64,000 nt of DNA from Cystobacter fuscus DSM 2262 (GTDB taxonomy: Bacteria > Myxococcota > Myxococcia > Myxococcales > Myxococcaceae): positions 682,001 to 746,000 of the forward strand of contig NZ_ANAH02000066.1 of NCBI RefSeq assembly GCF_000335475.2, read 5' to 3'. Positions 36,468 to 44,828 of the stretch are shown piece by piece. Numbering within the stretch: position 1 is the stretch's first letter; each line of letters begins with the position of its first letter. The notes under the pieces are model-generated. The model was given only the letters and a program-made list of their open reading frames with translations, ran no database searches and was not told where the DNA came from. The position numbers and the translations under genes were made by a program.

Positions 36468-37864
36468 GTCTCTGGCCCGACACCTTCCTGGACGAGGCGC
36501 ACCTGGGGCGGCCCTCACGGCGCGCGGCGACCGCGGCGCTCGAGGCCCACCTGTCCGTGCTCAAGGGCGAGCCCCTCAAGCTCTCGCTCGCCGAGGCCCT
36601 CAAGGACGCGGGGGGGCTGGGGGGCCAGGAGCGGCGCTTCACCGCGCTGGCGGTGCGCGAGCTGTCCCGGCACCAACGGCTGTTGGATCTGGCGGCGCGC
36701 ACGCTGGGCCACGCGCCGAGCAAGATTGGGCTGCTGGAGGATCAGGCGCTGGTGCGCTACGTGCTCTGGCGGCGGCTCTTCTGTGGCGCCAACTGGGCGC
36801 GCATCGGCCCCGAGGTGAAGCTGCCCGGCCCCGTGCGCCCGCGCACCCTCAAGGATGATTTCCTCGAGCGGGTGGTGCAGTCGCCGCTCGCCGAGCCTCC
36901 CTTGCCGGAGTCCGTTCCGGAGCGTCTGGCGACGCGCTACTCCTTTCCCACCTGGCTGGTGCTGCGCCTGGCCGAGCTGCATCCGGAGCCCGTGCTGGAG
37001 GCGATGCTGGCGGCGCTGGACGAGGAGCCCTCGCTGCACCTGCGCGCGCGCCCCACGGGCAGCCGCGACGAGGTGCTCGCGCGGCTGGCGGAGGAGGGCG
37101 TGGCGGCGGAGCCGGTGGCGCTGGCGCCGGGCGCGGTGCGCATCGCCGAGGCAAGCCACAAGATCTTCGAGACGCGGGTGATGCGCGAGGGGCGCCTGCA
37201 GGTGCAGGACGTGGGCAGCCAGCTCATCGTCGAGGCGTGCCGTCCCCTCCCCATCATTGACGAGGGGGGGAAGGGGGGCTCGCTCGCGGGGTGGACGGTG
37301 GCGGACGTGTGCGCGGGGGCGGGAGGCAAGACGCTCGCGCTGGCGGACGAGGTGGGCAAGGCGGGACGGGTGGTGGCCGGAGATCGCTCGCGCCGCCGGC
37401 TGGCGCACGCGCGCGAGCGGGCCCGGGAGCTGTCCCTGCGCCACGTGTCCTTTCCGCACCCGCTGCCCCTGGAGTCGGCGGACGTGGTGCTGGTGGACGC
37501 GCCGTGCAGCGGCACGGGCTCGCTGGCGCGCGAGCCGGATCAGAAGTGGAAGCTCAGCGCCAAGGCCGTGGCGGAGTTCCACACGACGCAGCTCGAGCTG
37601 CTGTGCGAGCTGGCGCCCCAGGTGAAGCCCGGCGCGCTGGTGGTGTACGCCACGTGCTCGCTGCTGCCGGAGGAGAACGACACGGTGGTGCGCGACTTCC
37701 TCGCCCGACAGTCCGGCTTCAGCCTGGAGCCCCTGGCGCCCGTCTTCGGCCCCGAGCGGGCGGCCCTGCTGTGCGACGGTCCCTTCCTGCGTGCCCTGCC
37801 GCCGCGGGTGCCGGGGGGCGGCTTCTTCGCCGCCCGGCTGCGCAAGGGGCCGGGGCCGGGTTGA
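36464..37864 (+). CDS. rsmB: RsmB-type 16S rRNA cytosine-C5 methyltransferase
   Basis: 466 residues from GTG 36464, overlapping the upstream stop. The NOL1/NOP2/Sun methyltransferase core contains VADVCAGAGGKTLALAD (SAM motif I), DAPCSGTGSLAREPDQKW (motif IV with catalytic cysteine) and YATCSLLPEEN (motif VI cysteine). The N-terminal 200 residues are helical, as in RsmB. The target in E. coli RsmB is C967 of 16S rRNA; here assignment to RsmB rather than another NOP/Sun enzyme is likely but not certain. Confidence 0.85.
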   Translation: MSLWPDTFLDEAHLGRPSRRAATAALEAHLSVLKGEPLKLSLAEALKDAGGLGGQERRFTALAVRELSRHQRLLDLAARTLGHAPSKIGLLEDQALVRYVLWRRLFCGANWARIGPEVKLPGPVRPRTLKDDFLERVVQSPLAEPPLPESVPERLATRYSFPTWLVLRLAELHPEPVLEAMLAALDEEPSLHLRARPTGSRDEVLARLAEEGVAAEPVALAPGAVRIAEASHKIFETRVMREGRLQVQDVGSQLIVEACRPLPIIDEGGKGGSLAGWTVADVCAGAGGKTLALADEVGKAGRVVAGDRSRRRLAHARERARELSLRHVSFPHPLPLESADVVLVDAPCSGTGSLAREPDQKWKLSAKAVAEFHTTQLELLCELAPQVKPGALVVYATCSLLPEENDTVVRDFLARQSGFSLEPLAPVFGPERAALLCDGPFLRALPPRVPGGGFFAARLRKGPGPG

Positions 37865-37924
37865 CAGTCCGGTCGCGCGCACGCTACGCAGGAAAACCCC
37901 CTCTTTCCGCGAGGTTCGCGCCCG

Positions 37925-38323
37925 GTGGCAGCCGACCCCAAGCAGTCCGAAGCCCTGCGACAGATCCAATCGGCGTTCGAGTCCGCCCAGCAGAAGATGA
38001 GCGAGCTGCGCAAGCAGGTGGAGACGCACTCCGCGCTGGCGCAGGCGAAGACGCGGAGTGACTTGCTCCAGCAGGAGAAGGATCGGGTGCTGCGCGATCT
38101 GGGCGAGGCCGTCTTCAAGCAGGTGCAGAAGGGCCGCCTGGAGTTGCCCTCCTCGTTCGCCCCCCTGCTCAAGGCGATGGAGCAGGTGCAGCTCAAGGTC
38201 GAGGCCCAGTCGCGGGAGATCAGCGATCTGCTCCAGGAAGGGGAGGAAGCGGCCCAGCGCCTGAAGCAGAAAAACAGCGGGTCCGCGCATTCGGGAGTAG
38301 CGACCCGCACGAAGAAGTTGTAG
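37925..38323 (+). CDS. Coiled-coil protein, unknown function
   Basis: 132 residues from a GTG start, almost entirely helical with a heptad pattern and many Gln, Lys and Glu, no cysteine and no membrane segment. It contains VFKQVQKGRLELPSSF in the middle, which may break two coiled coils. No family is recognised. It lies between rsmB and the tRNA-Ala pair on the same strand. A structural or cytoplasmic scaffold role is only a guess. Confidence 0.6.
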   Translation: MAADPKQSEALRQIQSAFESAQQKMSELRKQVETHSALAQAKTRSDLLQQEKDRVLRDLGEAVFKQVQKGRLELPSSFAPLLKAMEQVQLKVEAQSREISDLLQEGEEAAQRLKQKNSGSAHSGVATRTKKL

Positions 38324-38374
38324 AAGAGCGCCGCTTTCGACGGCGGCCACTCCCCAGGTGGCCACTCGCGTTGT

Positions 38375-38447
<73 letters not shown>

Positions 38448-38457
38448 CTGGAAGAAG

Positions 38458-38494
38458 AGACGAGGCCCGGCGGTCACCCCTTCGGGCCTCGTCT
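38458..38494 (+). terminator. Hairpin between the two tRNA-Ala genes
   Basis: AGACGAGGCCCG (38458-38469) pairs perfectly with CGGGCCTCGTCT (38483-38494). No U-tract follows, so it may act as a processing signal or a weak terminator between the two tRNA genes. Confidence 0.45.
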
Positions 38495-38521
38495 CCCTCC
38501 GTCGATGGCAACAGAAGATGA

Positions 38522-38594
<73 letters not shown>

Positions 38595-38605
38595 CAACGT
38601 GAAAG

Positions 38606-38641
38606 GCCCACCCGGTGAAAATCGGGTGGGCTTTTTGCTTT
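38606..38641 (+). terminator. Intrinsic terminator after tRNA-Ala
   Basis: GCCCACCCG and CGGGTGGGC form a 9-bp GC-rich stem around GTGAAAAT, followed by TTTTTGCTTTT. It is a classic rho-independent terminator for the tRNA transcript. Confidence 0.8.
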
Positions 38642-38715
38642 TCACGCCTCGTGAAGCTCGCGTGGCCCTCACGAGCGCACCGGCTCGAGCCCGGTGGGCC
38701 CCATGACGTGAAAAA

Positions 38716-38750
38716 GCCCACCCGATGAAAATCGGATGGGCTTTTGCTTT
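38716..38750. terminator. Second, near-duplicate terminator, probably bidirectional
   Basis: GCCCACCCGAT and ATCGGATGGGC pair with one mismatch around GAAA, followed by TTTTGCTTTT; on the other strand the stem is followed by TTTTTCAC. It can therefore stop transcription from the left and also end the prenyl synthase message from the right. It shares most bases with the terminator at 38606, including the flanking GTGAAA and TTTTGCTTTT. Confidence 0.65.
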
Positions 38751-38791
38751 TCCGCCTCGTGAGAGGCCGCCCGGAAGCGGCCCGGCCCTGC

Positions 38792-39973
38792 TCAGGCCTC
38801 GCGGATCATCAGCATCTGCAGCAGATCACGCAGCATCTGCTTGAGACCGCCGGCCTCGGGCAGGGTCTGCAGGATGCGCGCGGCGGCGTTGGTGGAGCGC
38901 TCGATGATGCGCTCGGTGGCGGAGCGCCCGCCGTGGATCTCCACCAGCTCGCGGGCGCGCTGCAGCATCGTCTCGTCCTTGGGGCCGGGGATGCAGAGCG
39001 TCTCCATCTCCTGGCGGGCCTCGGGCGTGGCGCGCAGGTAGGCGGCCAGCAGCGGGAAGGTGCGCTTGCCCTGCGCCAGGTCCGAGTCGGTGGGCTTGCC
39101 CACCACCGAGGACTGTCCGTACAGCCCCAGCAGATCGTCCCGCAGCTGGTAGGCCGTGCCCACGTAGCGGCCGAAGCGCTCCAGCTTGTTGATGATCTCC
39201 GGCGCCGAGCCGGACAGCATGGCCCCGCAGACCAGCGGCGCGGTGAAGCCGTAGAGCGCCGTCTTCAGGTAGGCCACGCGCAGCGCGTTGTAGATGGACA
39301 GCTCGGCCAGGGGCTGGTGCGGCAGCCGGATGTCCATGTACTGCCCGGCGGCGGTGTAGCGGCACACCTTGAGGAAGTAGCGCGTGGCCACGTCCGCTTC
39401 CGGCAGGTTGCAGCCCAGCATCACTTCCAGCGAGCGCCCGTAGAGGTGATCTCCGATGACGATCGCCAGGTTCTCGCCCAGGCGCCCCTCGCCGAGCATC
39501 TTGTGCAGCGCCGCGCCTCCGCGGCGGGTGTCGGCCTGATCCGCGACGTCGTCGTGGATGAGCATGAAGGTATGGAGCAGCTCGGTGGCCGCCGCGAACC
39601 GCCACAGCCCCGAGGGGGCGCGCGTGTCACCCCGACCCAGCGCGTAGCCCACCAGCACCAGGGCCGGCCGGATGCGCTTGGAGGGCCGCAGGCTGTAGCT
39701 GCGCACCTGCTCGAGCACCTTGTTCCACGCGGGATCCAGATGGCGTTCGTCCTCCAGCTCCAGGATCTGATGCAACACGACCTGGGTCTGGTACTGGACC
39801 GTCTTCGCCCACGACGTGAAGTCAACGGGGGAGGGGGGAGCCTGCTGCTGCTGCTCCGCCGCCGGCGCCTCGGCCTGGGTAGAAGACTTCCGCTCTTTCA
39901 TGACCGAGTAGGGTGCACTCGAGGTTCCGCGCGTCGGCATTGTATCTTGCACTGCGGCCACCAGCGTCAGCAT
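38792..39973 (-). CDS. Polyprenyl diphosphate synthase (IdsA/GGPP synthase-like)
   Basis: 393 residues from ATG 39973, chosen because GGAGG stands 6 bases before it; later starts lack a ribosome site. An N-terminal low-complexity extension (about 50 residues) precedes the enzyme. The first aspartate motif is DDVAD (D141, D142, D145). The second is RDDLLG (D279, D280), a form also seen in actinobacterial IdsA enzymes. F136, five residues before the first motif, suggests a short product such as FPP or GGPP. A bidirectional terminator lies just past its 3' end. The upstream gap to 40268 is AT-rich in part. Confidence 0.88.
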   Translation of the reverse strand: MLTLVAAVQDTMPTRGTSSAPYSVMKERKSSTQAEAPAAEQQQQAPPSPVDFTSWAKTVQYQTQVVLHQILELEDERHLDPAWNKVLEQVRSYSLRPSKRIRPALVLVGYALGRGDTRAPSGLWRFAAATELLHTFMLIHDDVADQADTRRGGAALHKMLGEGRLGENLAIVIGDHLYGRSLEVMLGCNLPEADVATRYFLKVCRYTAAGQYMDIRLPHQPLAELSIYNALRVAYLKTALYGFTAPLVCGAMLSGSAPEIINKLERFGRYVGTAYQLRDDLLGLYGQSSVVGKPTDSDLAQGKRTFPLLAAYLRATPEARQEMETLCIPGPKDETMLQRARELVEIHGGRSATERIIERSTNAAARILQTLPEAGGLKQMLRDLLQMLMIREA

Positions 39974-40020
39974 GTAGAACCTCCGGGGCGGACTTCGGGG
40001 ATCAAGCTCGCCCCTCGGAC

Positions 40021-40075
40021 ATTCCTCGATATTTTACTATCAGAAAAATTTTCTTCGAGCAAACAACTTCTTCCG
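40021..40075 (-). promoter_or_regulatory. AT-rich region upstream of the prenyl synthase gene
   Basis: This is one of the few AT-rich stretches in the window. On the minus strand a TAAAAT box (40031-40036) could be a -10 element, but no good -35 box is found at the right distance. The adjoining AGAAAA/TTTTCT sequence is a near-palindrome (40042-40054). It may be a promoter read by an alternative sigma factor. The rest of the gap 39974-40268 holds the FbaB terminator hairpin. Confidence 0.3.
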
Positions 40076-40196
40076 AAGGAAGGAATACTGCTGCTGAAAT
40101 CGGCAAGGAAGAGCCCCGCTGTGGAAACGTAGCTTGGGTCACGCAATACCCGTGAGGTTCTTTCAGCGGCGGACGTTTCCCCGCTCCCGGAACGAA

Positions 40197-40232
40197 CAAG
40201 CGGCCGAGCCCTCGAGGAGCCGCGGCCGCTTG
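40197..40232 (-). terminator. Hairpin after the aldolase gene
   Basis: CAAGCGGCCG (40197-40206) pairs perfectly with CGGCCGCTTG (40223-40232). On the minus strand the stem is followed by TTCGTTCC. It lies 37 bases beyond the aldolase stop and probably ends that message. Confidence 0.5.
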
Positions 40233-40268
40233 GGTGTGGGCCCGAGTGAGCCTGAGTGGGGAACTGAC

Positions 40269-41192
40269 TCAGGGGGCGTTCTTGAAGATGGCCATCACGT
40301 CCTTGAGCAGCTTGACGGACTCGGCATGGGGGCGCTGGAAGGCGTTGCGGCCCATGATGGAGCCGAAGCCGCCGCCGGCGGCGATCTGACGGATCTCCTC
40401 GAGCAGGTCCTCGGTCTTCTTGGACTCGCCGCCGGAGAAGATGACGATGCGCTTGCCGTTGAAGGCGGACTTCACCACGTCGCGGATGCGGTCGGCCATG
40501 GTGGCGGTGGGGATCTTGTACTGCTCGTAGACCTTCTTGGCCTCGGCCTGCTCGAGGAAGTCCTGGGGCGGCTTGACCTTGATGATGTGCGCGCCGAGCT
40601 GGGCGCTGATCTGCGCCGCGTAGGAGATGACGTCGATGCCCGTCTCGCCCTGCTTGCTCATGTTGCCGCGCGCGTACGCCCACACGATCGTGGGCAGGCC
40701 GTAGTCCTTGGCCTCGGCGATGATCTCCCGGAGATCCTCGTACATGGTGTTGCGCGCCCCGGAGCCCGGGTAGATGGTGTAGCCCACCGCGGTGCAGCCC
40801 AGGCGCACGGCGTCACGCACCGAGGAGGTGATGGCGGAGATGGGGTAGTCCGTCTTGGCCAGCGTGTCCGAGTTGTTCAGCTTGAGCACGAGCGGGATCT
40901 CGCCCATGTACTTGCCGGCCACCGCCTCCAGGAAGCCCAGGGGCGCGGCGTAGGCGTTGCAGCCCGAGTCGATGGCGAGCTGGATGTGATAGTCCGGATC
41001 ATAGCCGGCCGCGTTGGGTGCGAAGGAGCGCGCCGGGCCGTGCTCGAAGCCCTGATCCACGGGCAGGATGACCAGCTTGCCGGTGCCCGCGAGCGTACCG
41101 GTGTTGAGCAGGCGGGCCAGGTTGGCCAGCGTGCCGGGGTTGTCGGACGGGTACCACGAGAGGATCTGCTTGACGCGATCGGTGTACGCCAT
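40269..41192 (-). CDS. fbaB: Class I fructose-bisphosphate aldolase (FbaB/DhnA type)
   Basis: 307 residues from ATG 41192, preceded by GAGGA. The DeoC/FbaB-fold features ILPVDQGFEHGPARSFAPN near residue 43 and GAHIIKVKPPQDF (Schiff-base lysine region) are present, with the phosphate-binding GGESKKTEDLLEE and GGGFGSIMGRNAFQRP at the C-terminus. It interconverts fructose-1,6-bisphosphate with the two triose phosphates in the cytoplasm. Length and motifs are normal. The hairpin at 40197 follows it. Confidence 0.9.
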   Translation of the reverse strand: MAYTDRVKQILSWYPSDNPGTLANLARLLNTGTLAGTGKLVILPVDQGFEHGPARSFAPNAAGYDPDYHIQLAIDSGCNAYAAPLGFLEAVAGKYMGEIPLVLKLNNSDTLAKTDYPISAITSSVRDAVRLGCTAVGYTIYPGSGARNTMYEDLREIIAEAKDYGLPTIVWAYARGNMSKQGETGIDVISYAAQISAQLGAHIIKVKPPQDFLEQAEAKKVYEQYKIPTATMADRIRDVVKSAFNGKRIVIFSGGESKKTEDLLEEIRQIAAGGGFGSIMGRNAFQRPHAESVKLLKDVMAIFKNAP

Positions 41193-41408
41193 GGGGTTCC
41201 TCGATAGGGGGCTCGACGCCCCGGGACTTGAATAGGCGGCGCGGATTCTTCCCACGCGAACGGCCCGCAACCAAGCGGATCATTCATTTCTTCGTCGCTC
41301 TGGTGTCTCTCTGCGGGAACGATTCAGCCTCCCGGGAATTCCAGGCGGGAGATGCCGCGCCGCGTCGAGCCGGATCCAGGGTATTCACGGGGCAACGGAG
41401 GGAAGTCC

Positions 41409-42941
41409 GTGGTGGAACGCAGGACATCGCGACGTGTCATGGGGCTGGGGTGGGTGCTCACCGCGACGTTGGCGGGAGCGCAGGTAGCGCCACCGCCCAC
41501 CGCGCCCCCGGCGGTGCCCGTGCCCAACGGGCAGGTGGAGTCTCCCGCGGCGCCGGAGCTCATCCCCCAGGTGGGCGAGGCGGCGGAGCAGTCCGTGCCC
41601 GACGAGGGTCCGTCCTCGGCGCCCGGCGAGGTGAAGCGCACGCCGCTCACGCTGGAGCAGCTCGTGCGGCGCGCGCGCGAGCAGGACGCGCGGGTGGAGG
41701 CCGCGCGCGCGGAGCTGCGCCGGCTGCACGCGCTGCTGAGCGAGGCGCGCTGGGCGTGGTTTCCCAAGTTCGAGACCCGGGTGGGCCTGGGCGGCCCCAT
41801 TCCCGAGGCCCGCAACGACGGCCTGGGCGGCCCTCCCACCACCCAGGCCTCGCTGGAGGGGGATCTCGACTTCGGCCGCATGGGCGTGACGGCGTTCGTC
41901 GAATCCAACGCCGTGCTGCCGCTCTACACCTTCGGAAAGCTCAAGGCCCTGGAGCAGGCCGCGGAGCAGGGCCCCGTCATCGGCAAGGCGCTCCAGGCGC
42001 GCGCCGAGGACGAGGCGGGGTTCCAGGCCGCGCAGGCCTTCTTCGGCTACCAGCTGGCGCGCTCGGGGCTCGCGCAGCTCGAGGAGACCTCCCAGCGGTT
42101 GGAGGACGCGGCCGGGCGCATCCAGGAGATGCTGACGGCCCAGTCCGATCAGGTGTCGAGGATGGACCTGTACAAGGTCGGCTACTTCCGCAAGCAGCTC
42201 GACGCGCGCCGGGCCCAGGCCGAGCAGGGCCGGCAGCTGGCGCTCGCCGCCATCCGCCTGCTCGCGGGCACCCCCGCGGACGAGCCCGTGGAGGTGGCCG
42301 AGGTGGAGCTGGAGCCGGAGGAGGCCGAGGCGCCGCCCGCGCTCGAGCAGGCCCTGGCCACGGCCGAGCGGCAGCGGCCGGAGCTCGCCGGCATCGCCGC
42401 GGGCATCCTCGCGCGCGAGAAGGAAGTGTTCATCCGCGAGCGCAGCTTCTATCCGGATCTCGGCCTCGCGGGCTTCCTCACCCTGCGCTTCACGTCGAGC
42501 GCCACGCGGCAGCGAGATCCCTTCGCCTACGATCCGTACAACGATCGGGAGGCGGGGGTGGGGCTGGTGGCGCGCTACACCTTCGACATCCCCGTGAAGC
42601 AGGCGCAGTTGGATCAATCCCGGGCGGAGCTGGACAAGCTCAAGGCGCAGCAGCGGCTGTTGTTCTCGGCCATCCGCCTGGAGGTGACCCAGGTGCACGG
42701 GGCGCTGGTGGCGGCGCGCGATCGCGCCCAGGCCCTCAGCCAGGCCGAGCGGGAAGCGCGGCGCTGGGTGACGGCGGCCCTGAGCGCGTTCGAGCTCGGC
42801 ACGGGGGGCACGCGGGATCTCATCGAGGCGTTCACGGCGTTCGCCCAGGCGTCGGCCGATCGGGCCCAGAGCTGGCATGACTTCCAGGTGGCCCGGGCCC
42901 AATTGGATCGGGTCCTGGGCCGGGTCCCCGGCGCGCCGTGA
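41409..42941 (+). CDS. TolC-family outer-membrane efflux protein
   Basis: 510 residues from GTG 41409, chosen because GGAGG stands 7 bases before it; an ATG at 41352 would add 19 residues but has no such site. The signal peptide ends near ATLAGA. A Pro-rich stretch follows, then long helical repeats of the OEP fold, for example the LEQLVRRAREQDARVEAARAELRRL and FFGYQLARSGLAQLEET segments. The family forms trimeric channels in the outer membrane. No pump or adaptor gene is adjacent; a MlaC-family gene follows after 76 bases. Confidence 0.8.
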   Translation: MVERRTSRRVMGLGWVLTATLAGAQVAPPPTAPPAVPVPNGQVESPAAPELIPQVGEAAEQSVPDEGPSSAPGEVKRTPLTLEQLVRRAREQDARVEAARAELRRLHALLSEARWAWFPKFETRVGLGGPIPEARNDGLGGPPTTQASLEGDLDFGRMGVTAFVESNAVLPLYTFGKLKALEQAAEQGPVIGKALQARAEDEAGFQAAQAFFGYQLARSGLAQLEETSQRLEDAAGRIQEMLTAQSDQVSRMDLYKVGYFRKQLDARRAQAEQGRQLALAAIRLLAGTPADEPVEVAEVELEPEEAEAPPALEQALATAERQRPELAGIAAGILAREKEVFIRERSFYPDLGLAGFLTLRFTSSATRQRDPFAYDPYNDREAGVGLVARYTFDIPVKQAQLDQSRAELDKLKAQQRLLFSAIRLEVTQVHGALVAARDRAQALSQAEREARRWVTAALSAFELGTGGTRDLIEAFTAFAQASADRAQSWHDFQVARAQLDRVLGRVPGAP

Positions 42942-43017
42942 ATAACCCGGCCGCGCGGAGTGTCCTGGCCCTCATCGTCTCACCCTGTTTCACCCCTCAA
43001 TGCCGGAGCCCCCATCC

Positions 43018-43584
43018 ATGCTCGTCCCCCTGCTCACCGCCGTGCTCCTCACCGCCTCGCCTGGTCCGCTCGAGGTCGTGAAGGAGGGCAACACCAACGT
43101 CCAGAAGGTCGCCTCCGCCAAGGCGGCCACCGCGGAGCAGGTCTACCAGGTGGTGGAGCGCTTCGTGGACTTCGGTGAGCTGTCCAAGCGCGCGCTCGGC
43201 GAGACGTGGAACAAGCTCACCGCCGCCCAGCGCAAGGACTTCTCCAGCACCATGGAGGGCCTGCTGCGCGCCTCCTACGCCCAGAAGGCGCTCGGCCAGG
43301 GCCGCACCCAGGTGCACTACGGCAAGGAGTCCATCGAGGGCAACGAGGCCAGCGTGGACACCACCGTCAACGTCAACCGGGACAAGTACCCGGTGAACTA
43401 CAAGCTCTATCGCTCGGGCGACCAGGCCGGATGGCGCATCTACGACGTGGTCACCGATGACGTCTCGCTCCTGGACACCTACCAGGAGCAGTTCCGGAAG
43501 ATCCTCGCCACCAAGGGCTTCGACGGGCTGCTCGCCACGCTCAAGGCCAAGCGGGCGCAGATCGAGAAGACCCTCATTCCCTGA
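43018..43584 (+). CDS. MlaC/Ttg2D-family periplasmic phospholipid-binding protein
   Basis: 188 residues from ATG 43018, which has GGAG 9 bases upstream; ATG 43000 is possible. A signal peptide precedes the MlaC fold, with VERFVDFGELSKRALGETWNKLT, and WRIYDVVTDDVSLLDTYQEQFRKIL in the C-terminal part. MlaC shuttles phospholipids between the inner- and outer-membrane parts of the Mla system. Here it lies beside a TolC-type gene and 31 kb from mlaEFD. It is the only MlaC-like gene in the window, so it may serve that system; not proven. Confidence 0.85.
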   Translation: MLVPLLTAVLLTASPGPLEVVKEGNTNVQKVASAKAATAEQVYQVVERFVDFGELSKRALGETWNKLTAAQRKDFSSTMEGLLRASYAQKALGQGRTQVHYGKESIEGNEASVDTTVNVNRDKYPVNYKLYRSGDQAGWRIYDVVTDDVSLLDTYQEQFRKILATKGFDGLLATLKAKRAQIEKTLIP

Positions 43585-43637
43585 AGCGCGGAGGAGGAGA
43601 GGGCAGGGGCCCTTCGACAGGGCCCCCACTCGAGCGA

Positions 43638-44822
43638 TTACAGAGGCTTCTCGTAGACGCGGAAGACCTTGGAGCGCTTGCCGCCCATGGACTCGATGGC
43701 CCGGTTGACGAGGTGGTTGTCCTCGAGCGTCCAGGAGATCTCCCCGCCCTCGAAGCCCAGCTCGCGCGCGGTGCGCAGGGTGTCCAGGTAGAGGATGGCG
43801 TCCAGGCCCCGGCGCCGGTAGCCCTCGACGGTGCCGAGCAGGATGAGGCGCAGCCGGCGGATCTTGCGCGAGGCCAGCAGGAGCTTGGCGAGCCCGATGG
43901 GCAGGCCGAACGTGGTGAGCCGGCCGTTGGCGGCCTTGAGGGCCTCGTTGGCATCCGGGACGGTGAGGCTGAACGCCACCGGCTCACCCTTGACCTCGCC
44001 GATGAGCACCAGCTCCGGGCGCACCATCTGCTTGAGTTCGCGCGCCAGGTTGTCGAACTCGGCCTCGGTCATCGGCACGAAGCCCCAGTTGTTATCCCAG
44101 GCCTTGTTGTACATGGCCTTGATGCGGGCCACCTCGCCGTCGAAGTCCTTGAGGTTCACCGGGCGCACGGTGACGCCCTCGCGCTGACGGATCTTCTCCG
44201 CCACGCGCGCCACCTTCTCCGGCGGCGGGGTGGAGGAGGACAGCTCCCACGCGTACAGGTCCTTCACCTTGGCGTAGCCGTTGGCCTCGATGAGCGCGGC
44301 GTACCAGGGCGGGTTGTACGTCGTCATGATGGCCGGCGGGGTGTTGAACCCCTCGACGAGCAACCCCACCTCGTGGTTGGTCGAGTAGCTCATCGGGCCG
44401 ATCACCGAGGTGAAGCCCTTGGCGCGCAGCCAGCCCGCCGCGGCCTCGAACAGCGCCCGGGCCACGCCCGCGTCGTTCACGCACTCGAAGAGCCCGAAGA
44501 AGCCGACGTTCGTCTTCTGGAACTCGTTGTAGCGCGGGTTGTTCACCGCGGCGATGCGTCCCACCACCTGTCCCTCCCGGCGGGCGAGGAAGAACTCCAC
44601 CTCGCCGAACTCGAAGAAGGGGTTCTTGCGCGGGTCGATGAAGTCCCGGCGCTCCATCTCCAGGTGGGGCACCCAGTTCGGATCCCCCCGGTAGATGGTG
44701 TAGGGGAAGCGGATGAAGGCCGTGCGCTCCGCCGAGGTGCGCACGGGCGTCACCTCCACGTTGGCGGGGAGGGGAGGCAGGGGAGTGCTGCCTGCTGCGG
44801 TGGACGGTTCGGCGGCGGCCAT
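43638..44822 (-). CDS. GNAT-like acyltransferase, possible bacterial ceramide synthase
   Basis: 394 residues in two GNAT-like halves, with FFLARREGQVVGRIAAVNN in the first and a C-terminal half with RRRGLDAILYLDTLR. The sequence resembles the YghO-like acyltransferase group, in which a Caulobacter enzyme has been reported as bacterial ceramide synthase (bCerS). It lies 6 bases after a serine palmitoyltransferase gene on the same strand. That neighbour supports N-acylation of a sphingoid base, but activity is inferred. A 3-keto reductase gene is not in this cluster. Confidence 0.7.
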   Translation of the reverse strand: MAAAEPSTAAGSTPLPPLPANVEVTPVRTSAERTAFIRFPYTIYRGDPNWVPHLEMERRDFIDPRKNPFFEFGEVEFFLARREGQVVGRIAAVNNPRYNEFQKTNVGFFGLFECVNDAGVARALFEAAAGWLRAKGFTSVIGPMSYSTNHEVGLLVEGFNTPPAIMTTYNPPWYAALIEANGYAKVKDLYAWELSSSTPPPEKVARVAEKIRQREGVTVRPVNLKDFDGEVARIKAMYNKAWDNNWGFVPMTEAEFDNLARELKQMVRPELVLIGEVKGEPVAFSLTVPDANEALKAANGRLTTFGLPIGLAKLLLASRKIRRLRLILLGTVEGYRRRGLDAILYLDTLRTARELGFEGGEISWTLEDNHLVNRAIESMGGKRSKVFRVYEKPL

Positions 44823-44828
44823 GGGTGA

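Noticed and set aside
38792-39973. Loss of the second aspartate motif in the prenyl synthase (DDLLG)
   Set aside because: The DDLLG form followed by a GKP segment is known from IdsA-type enzymes and is not a defect.
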